Shown in pieces: positions 41,463 through 49,294 of a stretch of 64,000 bases of DNA. Positions within the stretch are counted from its first letter, which is position 1. Each line of letters starts with the position of its first letter. The notes under the pieces were generated by a model. It was given only the letters and a program-made list of their open reading frames with translations, was not told the origin of the DNA and did not search any database. This DNA comes from Treponemataceae bacterium. Lineage in GTDB: Bacteria; Spirochaetota; Spirochaetia; Treponematales; Treponemataceae. Position numbers and translations under genes: made by a program. Where the stretch lies: the NCBI GenBank assembly GCA_024402435.1, contig JAKSTU010000002.1, positions 1 through 64,000 of the forward strand, in the 5' to 3' direction.

Positions 41463-42098
41463 ATGGGTGGAAAGGCGCTTTTGTCTCAAAAAAAAATGAT
41501 CAGTCGGGCATTTTTTGTCCTTCTGTGCTTTTTTTGCGGAATTGCGCCTTTTTCATGCAAAAGTCTTGATTCTGTGGTGATTGTTCCCAATGAAGGCAAT
41601 GTAATGATGGATAACATTGCCACAGAATATTGCACTCTGGCAGAGTCTTTCATGACTTCAAAAAAGTATGATTCTGCCGTGGAATATTACAAAAAAACTG
41701 AATCAATCAGAGGCGAAAGTGCCCTACTGTCTTACAAAATTGCACGTGCCTATGCAATGAACAATAAATTTTCTGCTGCGGAACCGATTTTTGAAGAACT
41801 TTATCAGAAAGACAGCCGCAATACGAATATCATGCTTTGTCTTGCCTATGTGTACATAAAAAACGAAAAGCCGAACAAAGCGCTTCCTTTGTATTCAAAG
41901 CTTTACAACAGCAATCCATATGATGCGCAGGTTTTGACCAACTATGCGCTGGTTCTTATCGGGCAGAATGATCTTATCAATGCAGAACGGATGCTCAATG
42001 AACTTAAAGCCGTTCAGCCGGAAAGCGCAGAAATCGGGAAAATTGAAAAACTGCTGAAAAAGTCAGAACCTTCTGATTCCGCTGATTCAGAAGAATAA
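41463..42098 (+). CDS. TPR-repeat lipoprotein
   Basis: 211 residues with a signal peptide ending PFSC (Cys 32), so probably lipid-anchored. Residues about 55-190 form four tetratricopeptide repeats (for instance YDSAVEYYKKTESI, and PNKALPLYSKLYNSNPYD), which usually hold protein partners. The tail is Ser/Glu/Asp-rich. The ATG has AGGAG six bases upstream and lies two bases after the UPRT-like gene, so the two are cotranscribed. Its end converges on fliJ. Confidence 0.85.
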   Translation: MGGKALLSQKKMISRAFFVLLCFFCGIAPFSCKSLDSVVIVPNEGNVMMDNIATEYCTLAESFMTSKKYDSAVEYYKKTESIRGESALLSYKIARAYAMNNKFSAAEPIFEELYQKDSRNTNIMLCLAYVYIKNEKPNKALPLYSKLYNSNPYDAQVLTNYALVLIGQNDLINAERMLNELKAVQPESAEIGKIEKLLKKSEPSDSADSEE

Positions 42099-42115
42099 GC
42101 ACCTGAATTCAGTTT

Positions 42116-42553
42116 CTACTGTTCATCGTTTTCGTAATAACTGTGAGAAGCAATGTCATCAGCGGCGTTTTCTTCAGCTTTATAAAAATCCTTTTTGTAT
42201 TGTGCAAACTGTTTTTCTTTCAGGTTGTCCAGAACTTTGCGGTTTTTTATTGCTTCTGCAAAGTCTTTGCGCTTTTCTTCGATTACCAGTTCTGCCTGTG
42301 CCAGTTCGTTCAGAAGCCGTTCTTTTTCATTGTCAAGCCACAGAACATAATGCTCCACTGCAATCATCTGATTTGGATCAACAATTTCACGGCGGGAAAG
42401 ATTTGTCTGTGAGCGTTTCTGTGCAACGGATTCCAGCTGACTCCGGAGAAGATCCGCCTGAGAAATTGCGGCAGCCAGCTGAGTCTTTGCCTGATTTTCC
42501 TGAAACTCCCGCAGATCAAGAACTTTCTGCAGTGTAAAGCTGAATTTCTTCAT
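42116..42553 (-). CDS. fliJ: Flagellar export chaperone FliJ
   Basis: 145 residues, almost wholly coiled coil, beginning MKKFSFTLQKVLDLRE, the usual FliJ opening. FliJ couples the export ATPase FliI to the FlhA gate of the flagellar export apparatus. Its ATG directly follows the fliI stop with no gap, and it is the last gene of the fliF-J operon. Confidence 0.93.
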   Translation of the reverse strand: MKKFSFTLQKVLDLREFQENQAKTQLAAAISQADLLRSQLESVAQKRSQTNLSRREIVDPNQMIAVEHYVLWLDNEKERLLNELAQAELVIEEKRKDFAEAIKNRKVLDNLKEKQFAQYKKDFYKAEENAADDIASHSYYENDEQ

Positions 42554-43984
42554 TTATTGCTTATCGCTGTTTTCAGTATTTGCGGTAGATGCGGAAACCG
42601 GTGCAGTTTTGGATGCCCCGGAACGGTTACCTTTTGTTCCGCCTGCTTGTTCCATTTCTGCCTGAGGAATTTCATTGCGGCCCAAAGCTGCCAGTCCCAG
42701 CAATGTTTTGTCGATGGGGGAGGGCTCGTATTCACCTTGAATCAGGTATTCTTCTATTGCAGGATGTGCATCGATTGCGGCATCTACCAAAGGATTGGAA
42801 CCTTTCTGGTATGCGCCTACAGTAATCATGTCTTCGTTTTCGGCATAAAGAGCCATTTGCCGCCGCAAGTTTGCAACTGCCTTGTTTGTTTCCGGGCCTG
42901 ACACACGGTTTGCAAGACGGCTTACAGATGCAAGCACGTCGATTGCGGGAAAATGGTATGCCTGTGCCAGTTTTCTGTTCAGAACAATGTGTCCGTCAAG
43001 AATACCGCGGACTGTGTCTGCAATAGGTTCGTCCATGTCATCGCCGTCTACAAGAACTGTGTAGAAAGCAGTTATGCTTCCTGTTCTGCCGGTTCCGCTC
43101 CGTTCCAAAAGCTTGGGCATTGTCTCAAAAACGCTTGGCGGGTAACCTCTTTGGGCAGGCGGTTCTCCGATTGCAAGACCGATTTCCCTTTGGGCGCGGG
43201 CAAAACGGGTAACGCTGTCAAACATGAGCATTACATCTTTTCCCTGATCCCGAAAGTACTCTGCAACTGCCGTAGCAACGTAAGCACCGCGCAGTCTGCA
43301 AAGCGGTGACTGGTCACTGGTGGCCGCAATTACAACAGAGCGTTTGAGTCCTTCTTCACCCAAATCCCGCTCAATAAAATCAATAACTTCGCGCCCGCGT
43401 TCACCGATCAGTGCAATAACGTTTATGTCAGCGTTGGTATTGCGGGCAATCATGCTTAGAAGTGTGGATTTGCCAACTCCCGATCCGGCAAAAATTCCAA
43501 GACGCTGGCCGCGTCCCACTGCCATAAGTGAGTCAATTGCACGAACACCGGTAACAATGCGTTCTTTTATGGGCTGTCTGTCCATGGGATTCGGCGGAGA
43601 AGCAACAGCAGGGTAATAAAGTTCGGGAACAATATCGCCTTTGTTGTCATAAGCTTTTCCGGTGGCATCAAGAACGCGGCCCAAAAGCGCTTTTCCGACG
43701 CCAACCTGTAGAATGTTCCCGGTTGCCACAACCTGACATCCTACTTCAATGCCTTTGGTTTCACCGTATGACATAAGTTTTACGGTAGTTTCTTCCAAAC
43801 CTACAACTTCTGCCATTACCGTCTGGTTCTGATAGGGAATTTTAATGCAGCAGATTTCACCGATTACTGACTGAGGTCCTCTGCTTTCTATGAGCATGCC
43901 GTTTACTGCGGTTACATGACCTGTAAAACGGATTGTTTCTGTTCTTTCCACGCTCTGAAAGTATTTGTCAAACATGGAGTCCAT
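42554..43984 (-). CDS. fliI: Flagellar export ATPase FliI
   Basis: A 476-residue F1-beta-like ATPase that energises flagellar protein export at the basal body. Walker A is GSGVGKST near residue 169, followed by ALIGERGREVIDFIE and the Walker B region VMLMFDSVTRFARAQREIGL. The last 40 residues after the normal core are an extra Ser/Thr/Gly-rich tail. It starts eight bases after the fliH stop. Confidence 0.96.
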   Translation of the reverse strand: MDSMFDKYFQSVERTETIRFTGHVTAVNGMLIESRGPQSVIGEICCIKIPYQNQTVMAEVVGLEETTVKLMSYGETKGIEVGCQVVATGNILQVGVGKALLGRVLDATGKAYDNKGDIVPELYYPAVASPPNPMDRQPIKERIVTGVRAIDSLMAVGRGQRLGIFAGSGVGKSTLLSMIARNTNADINVIALIGERGREVIDFIERDLGEEGLKRSVVIAATSDQSPLCRLRGAYVATAVAEYFRDQGKDVMLMFDSVTRFARAQREIGLAIGEPPAQRGYPPSVFETMPKLLERSGTGRTGSITAFYTVLVDGDDMDEPIADTVRGILDGHIVLNRKLAQAYHFPAIDVLASVSRLANRVSGPETNKAVANLRRQMALYAENEDMITVGAYQKGSNPLVDAAIDAHPAIEEYLIQGEYEPSPIDKTLLGLAALGRNEIPQAEMEQAGGTKGNRSGASKTAPVSASTANTENSDKQ

Positions 43985-43992
43985 GGCAAATC

Positions 43993-44910
43993 CTACTGAA
44001 TTTTGGAAACTGTCTTGATTGGTGCAACTTCAAGAATCTTCTGTTCAAGTTCGTTCAACTGGCTTGAAATGCGTGCATCAATAGCACCGAAGTCTGTCTC
44101 AATGATACAGCCGCCTTTTTCAACGGTTGAATCTTCTGCAATGGTAATGCTTTTGATGCTTTCAACAGACTGCATGAATTCTTTTGTATGCTCGCTTGTA
44201 AGCTGAACGTCGCCCATGTTCACGCGGATTGTAACATCTCCGCGGCCTTTTACACGGCGGAGAGCCTGAAGAACGTTCTGCATTACAACCTGACGCTGGT
44301 TCTCTGAAATGACTTTTACGACTTTGCGGGAAATAAGCAGAACCAGTTCAACAATCTGCTGTTCCGTTTCATCAAGAATCTGCTGGCGTTTGTCCAATGT
44401 TTTTTCAAGAATCAGATGCAGACGGTCTATAAGGCGCTCAACTTCGTGTTTTCCTTCGTTGTATCCGTCTTCACTGCCTTTGTCGAATCCGTCTTTGTAA
44501 GCATCGCCCATTGTCTGCTCGCGTTTCCGTTCCCCGTCCTGAATGATTTCCAGTGACCGGGCTTCAGCAGCTTTTATAATTTCCTGAGCTTCGTTTTCTG
44601 CCTGCTGTTTGATGACTGCGGCTTCGTCAGATTTGCGTTTGATTTCGTCAAAAGCAGCCTGTTCCGCACTTTTTATGATCTGTTCAGCTTCCTGCTGGGC
44701 TTCAAAAAGCATTTTCTGCTTTTCGTCTTCAAAGTTTTTCTTGAAAAGTTCAGCTTCTCTGCGCAAATCATCTGCTGTAGGCCCTGTGTATTCCGGAATG
44801 ATTTCCTCCGGCACTTCTTCTTCTATCGGGTCAAAAGTCCTGGTCAGCTTCAGCATGACTTTGTCATCAATTTTTTTGATTTCGCCGGGTGAAAAAACAT
44901 TTTTTGCCAT
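43993..44910 (-). CDS. fliH: Flagellar export regulator FliH
   Basis: A 305-residue, strongly helical protein, longer than the 228-residue Salmonella FliH. The centre (about 55-190) is a Glu/Gln/Ala coiled coil, and the C-terminal domain (about 190-300) contains the VLLISRKVVKVI and FGAIDARISSQLNELE segments typical of FliH/V-ATPase E relatives. It binds and restrains FliI. Position between fliG and fliI supports the call. Confidence 0.92.
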   Translation of the reverse strand: MAKNVFSPGEIKKIDDKVMLKLTRTFDPIEEEVPEEIIPEYTGPTADDLRREAELFKKNFEDEKQKMLFEAQQEAEQIIKSAEQAAFDEIKRKSDEAAVIKQQAENEAQEIIKAAEARSLEIIQDGERKREQTMGDAYKDGFDKGSEDGYNEGKHEVERLIDRLHLILEKTLDKRQQILDETEQQIVELVLLISRKVVKVISENQRQVVMQNVLQALRRVKGRGDVTIRVNMGDVQLTSEHTKEFMQSVESIKSITIAEDSTVEKGGCIIETDFGAIDARISSQLNELEQKILEVAPIKTVSKIQ

Positions 44911-44922
44911 GAATCAACCGCC

Positions 44923-46008
44923 TTATACAACAAGTTCGTCTTCGCCGCTGCGTGCAATGACGATTTCGCCGGAATCTTCCAGACGACGGATAGTAGATAC
45001 GATTTTCTGCTGGGCTTCTTCAACATCCTTCAAGCGGACAGGCCCCATGAATTCCATGTCTTCCTTAAGCATTGCAGCTGCACGCTTTGACATGTTGCGG
45101 AAAATCTTGTCCTGAACTTCTGTATCAACTGATTTGAGGGCTTTTGCCAGTTCTTGAGTATCAACTTCACGCATAACTTTCTGAATAGCGCGGTCGTCCA
45201 GCATGACAATATCTTCGAATACGAACATTCGTTTCTTGATTTCCTCTGCCAAATCCGGGTCTTCTTCTTCCAAAGATTCGATGATGGACTTTTCAGAAGA
45301 ACGGTCAACAAGGTTGAGGATTTCAACAATGGATTCAACACCACCGGCAGCTGTATAGTCTTCGCTGGACAGTGTGGAAAGTTTTTTCTCAAGAACGCGT
45401 TCAACTTCGCGGAGAACGTCAGGAGATGTCCGGTCCATCAATGCGATGCGGCGGGCAACCTCACTCTGAATGTCGCCCTGCAGGTTCTGAAGAATTACAG
45501 AAGCTTTGTTCGGTTCCAGATAAGACAGAATCAACGCGATTGTCTGCGGATGTTCCTGTTGGATAAAGTTGAGTAGGTGTGCCGGGTCAGTACGTCTGAT
45601 AAAGTCAAAAGGACGAACCTGAAGACTTGACGTAAGCCTGTTGATGATGTCGATAGCTTTCTGGCTTCCCACTGATTTTTCAAGAAGTTCGCGGGCAAAG
45701 TCGATACCACCGGAAGTGATGAAGTTCTGTGCTTTCATCAGATCCTGGAATTCCCGGAGAACCTGTTCCTTAAAATCAGAATCTACTGTCTGAAGACGGG
45801 CAATTTCAAAAGTAAGGGTTTCTACTTCGTCATCCCGCAAATGCTTGAAAATCTCTGAGGAAATTTCTGAACCCAAAGAAACAAGAAAAATTGCGGCTTT
45901 CTGACGACCGTTCAAGCTGCGGTAATCTTTCGGTTTTTTTGAACCGCCTGCACCAGCCGGTTTCGGAACTGGTTTTGCTGCGGGTTTAGCTTTTGCTGCG
46001 TCTCCCAT
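44923..46008 (-). CDS. fliG: Flagellar motor switch protein FliG
   Basis: 361 residues. After an Ala/Lys/Pro-rich leader of about 30 residues comes the FliG core: LNGRQKAAIFLVSLG, then DFIRRTDPAHLLNFIQQEHPQ with the EHPQ motif, and FVFEDIVMLDDRAIQKVMRE in the torque-generating C-terminal domain. FliG joins the rotor ring FliF to the switch and interacts with the stator. Spirochaetes often carry two FliG proteins; this one, sited between fliF and fliH, corresponds to the operonic copy. It ends 12 bases before fliH. Confidence 0.96.
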   Translation of the reverse strand: MGDAAKAKPAAKPVPKPAGAGGSKKPKDYRSLNGRQKAAIFLVSLGSEISSEIFKHLRDDEVETLTFEIARLQTVDSDFKEQVLREFQDLMKAQNFITSGGIDFARELLEKSVGSQKAIDIINRLTSSLQVRPFDFIRRTDPAHLLNFIQQEHPQTIALILSYLEPNKASVILQNLQGDIQSEVARRIALMDRTSPDVLREVERVLEKKLSTLSSEDYTAAGGVESIVEILNLVDRSSEKSIIESLEEEDPDLAEEIKKRMFVFEDIVMLDDRAIQKVMREVDTQELAKALKSVDTEVQDKIFRNMSKRAAAMLKEDMEFMGPVRLKDVEEAQQKIVSTIRRLEDSGEIVIARSGEDELVV

Positions 46009-46009
46009 T

Positions 46010-47713
46010 CTATTCCTCCATCAACCAAGTGCGGATAAGCATTGCCACGTCTTCCGGATGTTCTTTTGCCAGACCGATTGCATTTTCCTGCAGTTCCGCC
46101 CGTTCCCGTTCTTCCACGGACATGGTAACCTCCATGCCTGCCTGTTCTGCTTCCCACAAAGTTTTTTCCCGGTCCATACGGGCCTTGCGCAATGTTTCTT
46201 CTTCTTTGAGGCGGCGTTTGCGTTCAAGTTCGCGGCTGATAATGCGGAAGATGATGAATGCAAGCAGAACTGTGGCCACACCGATACAAACATAAATAAC
46301 TGTAAGGCGTGCATTACGTTCCCGTTCGTCTTCTGCGTAGGATGCCTGCCATTCGGAAATGCGGTCAATGCGCAAAGATGTGGGATAAATCCTGTCTCCG
46401 CGGGATTCGTCGTATCCGATTTTTCCTGCAATAAGGTCCCGCACACCGGCAAGATCTTCGGCTGAAAGAGGTTCGTAATCGTACTGGTAATAGGAACCGC
46501 GGGGATCTTTGATGACCACGAAGTTTCCGTTTTCATCGACATGAGGTGTAAAACTTCCGTCAACGTTGACAGAAACTGTGATTCTTTTTGTTGTACCGAG
46601 ACTTTTCTGCTCTGAAATCTGGCTTGAGTTGATTACATTGTTTACTTTTTCGCCTTTTTCCGTTGTAACCGTGTACATGTTGTTCATGTCAGAGTAGACA
46701 GGAGAATTCTGTCCTTCTACACCGGAAGGACCTTCAGGATTATACACGGTGCCTTTGGATTCTTTGTAAACAGTTTCAGAAGAAAGGGGCAGTGTCTCTA
46801 CATATTTGAATTCACTGAAGGGAGTGTTCGGATTGTCTTCTTCAAGGATAACAGGTGAATAAACTGTTGATTCTGAAGAACGCTGGTCAAAGTCCAGTTC
46901 CACGTTTACAGAAAGATTGCGGACTCTGTCTTCTCCGTATACATCCTGCAGCTGTGAAAGAAGCTGTGCCTGAAGAGCGGCTTCACGTTCACGTTCCTGT
47001 TTATGCTGCTTTTCTGCAATGTCAAGTTCGTCAAAAGCGGTCATTCCTTCAAAGTCATTGAGAATGATACCTTTTTTGTCAGTAATCGTCAGGTTTTCAG
47101 CAGTTACACCTACCGAATTGATGATCAGACTCTGGATTCCTTCAAGCCGTTTACGGTTTGTAGTGATGTCGCTGTTTGGTTTGGGAGAAAGAATTACACT
47201 TACTCTTGTAGGTTCGGAGTTAAAAAGAGAATCTCTGCCCATTTCAATATTTACACTTACGTCGTCAATGTCATTGAGGGCTTTGATATGCAGTTCCAGC
47301 TGGTCAGTAATTGCACGCTGAAGGTTGACGTTCCGCTCAAAATCCGTAGTTGTCCAACGCTCCACGTCAAAAATATCCCAGGGATCAATATTGTTCAGAA
47401 GCCCTGATTCATTGAGTATGATACGGGCTCTCTGTGCGGTTGTCTTGTCTGCAACGGAAATGATGCCACCGTTCTGAGTGTATTCAATGTTGTTGTTGTC
47501 CAAAGCAATGCAGATGTTTGCAAGCTGTGTCTCATCTGTGATGGCTGTACCGAAAAGGGCTGTCGTTGAAGGTGTTGAAGAAACGCGGGCAATGAGAATC
47601 AGTGCCACAATTACAACAACAACAATGCCTATGAGAATGATTTTTTGGACAAGAGACCACTTGCCCCATAAATTTTTGAGCTGCTCTAGCAGTTTTTTAA
47701 TCCATTCGTTCAT
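46010..47713 (-). CDS. fliF: Flagellar MS-ring protein FliF
   Basis: 567 residues with two membrane segments (about 23-45 and 447-467) and a large periplasmic part between them containing a PWDIFD motif near 123, the RQ-like region LQRAITDQLELHIKAL and later VSVNIEMGRDSLF. The cytoplasmic C-terminus, ending PEDVAMLIRTWLMEE, is the FliG-binding tail. The start at 47713 has GGGAGGG upstream; the open frame runs 40 codons further into promoter sequence. In treponemes flgB, flgC and fliE usually precede fliF; here they do not. Confidence 0.96.
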   Translation of the reverse strand: MNEWIKKLLEQLKNLWGKWSLVQKIILIGIVVVVIVALILIARVSSTPSTTALFGTAITDETQLANICIALDNNNIEYTQNGGIISVADKTTAQRARIILNESGLLNNIDPWDIFDVERWTTTDFERNVNLQRAITDQLELHIKALNDIDDVSVNIEMGRDSLFNSEPTRVSVILSPKPNSDITTNRKRLEGIQSLIINSVGVTAENLTITDKKGIILNDFEGMTAFDELDIAEKQHKQEREREAALQAQLLSQLQDVYGEDRVRNLSVNVELDFDQRSSESTVYSPVILEEDNPNTPFSEFKYVETLPLSSETVYKESKGTVYNPEGPSGVEGQNSPVYSDMNNMYTVTTEKGEKVNNVINSSQISEQKSLGTTKRITVSVNVDGSFTPHVDENGNFVVIKDPRGSYYQYDYEPLSAEDLAGVRDLIAGKIGYDESRGDRIYPTSLRIDRISEWQASYAEDERERNARLTVIYVCIGVATVLLAFIIFRIISRELERKRRLKEEETLRKARMDREKTLWEAEQAGMEVTMSVEERERAELQENAIGLAKEHPEDVAMLIRTWLMEE

Positions 47714-47750
47714 TAATCCCTCCCGTGAACGAATCTGAAAACAGTAATTC

Positions 47751-47779
47751 AGTATAACACATAAATCTTTATATGAAAA
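47751..47779 (-). promoter_or_regulatory. Promoter of the fliF-J operon
   Basis: On the minus strand TTTTCA (47774-47779), a 17-base spacer and TATACT (47751-47756), about 37 bases before the fliF ATG. It is of sigma-70 type; no sigma-28-like motif was seen. Confidence 0.6.
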
Positions 47780-47896
47780 CATGATAGTCGTAAAAACTGT
47801 AAATTTTCTGCGGTTCTGCTTTTTTTTCGGCACATGAAAAAGCGTGGCTGAAACTTCGGTCTTGTCAAAAACTACGATACTGTTGTAAAGTAAGAT

Positions 47897-48853
47897 ATGT
47901 TTTATACCCTTACATTGAATCCGTCTTTGGATTACGTCATGAATGCGGAGAATTTTGCCGCCGGAAAGATAAACCGCAGTTCTTCAGAATCTTTTTCTGC
48001 CGGCGGAAAAGGGATAAATGTTTCAAAAGTCCTGGAAAGTCTTGGTGAAAAAACTGTTGCAACCGGATTCTGTGCAGGATTTTCCGGAAGACAGATTGAA
48101 AAGGAGCTGGAATCTGCAGCGATTGAAACTGATTTTGTTCACCTTGAGAGCGGAAATTCCCGTGTGAATGTGAAGATTCCCGCCTGCAGAGGGACTGCTG
48201 AAACTGCTGTAAACGGTGCAGGACCTGATGTGGATTCGCAGCATGTGGAAAAGCTTATGACACTTTTGGACAAACGTCTTGCAGCCGGTGATTTTCTTGT
48301 GCTTTCCGGAAATGTGGTCAAGAACGGAAGTCCTGACTTTTACAGAAAAATCATGGAAGTTTTCGGAAGCAGGGGAGTGCGTTTTGTTCTTGACGCTTCC
48401 GGCCCGGCTCTTAAGTGCGGTCTTGAAACGGATCCTGATATTCCCGGTGCGGTACCTTTTGTCGTAAAGCCAAATGCGGATGAATTGGGCGAACTTTGCG
48501 GAAAAATCCCGGAATCAGCGGAAGAAGCGGCTGCAGAAGCAAAAAAACTTGTTGATGCAGGCCGGGCTGAAAACATTTTTGTTTCATTGGGAGAAAAAGG
48601 CGCAGTGCTTGCAAACAAAGCGGGTGTTTTTTTTGCCCGGGTACCTGCTGCACCGGAGGATTTGGGCCCTGACAAAGTTGTAAACACTGTGGGCGCCGGT
48701 GACTCTTCTCTTGCCGGTTTTCTCTACGGATGTACAAAAGGCTGGGACTGGCAGAAATCCCTTGATTTTGCAATGGCTGCCGGTGCTGCAACTGTTTACT
48801 CCGGCAGACTGGCCACAAAAGAAACAATTGCCCCTTTATGCGATTGCCTGTAA
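47897..48853 (+). CDS. fruK: 1-phosphofructokinase family sugar kinase (PfkB superfamily)
   Basis: 318 residues beginning FYTLTLNPSLDYVM, the standard opening of FruK/LacC-type kinases, with SAGGKGINVSKVLESLG near residue 35, FVVKPNADELGEL near 193 and the PfkB signature TVGAGDSSLAGFLYG near 260 carrying the catalytic Asp. FruK phosphorylates fructose 1-phosphate; tagatose-6-phosphate kinase is an alternative within the same family. No fructose PTS gene adjoins it. The ATG lacks a clear Shine-Dalgarno; a TTGTCA-18-TAAAGT pair ends five bases upstream. Confidence 0.85.
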   Translation: MFYTLTLNPSLDYVMNAENFAAGKINRSSSESFSAGGKGINVSKVLESLGEKTVATGFCAGFSGRQIEKELESAAIETDFVHLESGNSRVNVKIPACRGTAETAVNGAGPDVDSQHVEKLMTLLDKRLAAGDFLVLSGNVVKNGSPDFYRKIMEVFGSRGVRFVLDASGPALKCGLETDPDIPGAVPFVVKPNADELGELCGKIPESAEEAAAEAKKLVDAGRAENIFVSLGEKGAVLANKAGVFFARVPAAPEDLGPDKVVNTVGAGDSSLAGFLYGCTKGWDWQKSLDFAMAAGAATVYSGRLATKETIAPLCDCL

Positions 48854-48891
48854 AATCAACGGTAAAGAAATCATCCCGAAAAGGAATGCAG

Positions 48892-49254
48892 ATGTCTGAG
48901 ATTTTTGAAGAAAAATGTGATTGCCTGGAAATACACGCCGGGCGGATTGATGAGACTGCAAAAAAAATGCCTTCTGATGATACATTGAATGACATGGCCG
49001 AACTGTTCAAGACTTTCGGGGATCAGACCAGAATCCGCATTCTTTACATGCTTTTTGAAACCGAGCTTTGTGTCTGCGATCTTGCTGCTTCACTCAATAT
49101 GACCCAGTCTGCCATTTCTCACCAGCTTAAAGTTCTCCGGCAGAGCAAACTTGTAAAAAGCCGGCGGGAAGGAAAATCGATTTTTTACAGTCTGGCAGAC
49201 GATCACGTTTACACAATGATTGCACAAGGCTTTGAGCACGTGACCGAAGACTGA
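48892..49254 (+). CDS. ArsR/SmtB-family metal sensor, CadC-like
   Basis: 120 residues. The winged helix-turn-helix spans about 30-100 (FKTFGDQTRIRILYML, MTQSAISHQLKVLRQSKLV). Two metal sites appear complete: ELCVCDL with C60 and C62 plus the N-terminal C9 and C11, as in CadC alpha-3N sites; and an alpha-5 site with D103, H105, H116 and E119 in exact DxH-x10-HxxE spacing, as in zinc sensors. It should leave DNA when Cd, Pb or Zn binds. The start at 48892 has AAGGA six bases upstream. No metal transporter adjoins it. Confidence 0.92.
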   Translation: MSEIFEEKCDCLEIHAGRIDETAKKMPSDDTLNDMAELFKTFGDQTRIRILYMLFETELCVCDLAASLNMTQSAISHQLKVLRQSKLVKSRREGKSIFYSLADDHVYTMIAQGFEHVTED

Positions 49255-49294
49255 ATCTTCGATCACGCGTTTTATGTAGCCTGCTTTTTCCTGA

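Noticed and set aside
47714-47800. Sigma-28-type flagellar promoter before fliF
   Set aside because: No TAAA and GCCGATAA pair was seen; the visible boxes are sigma-70-like.
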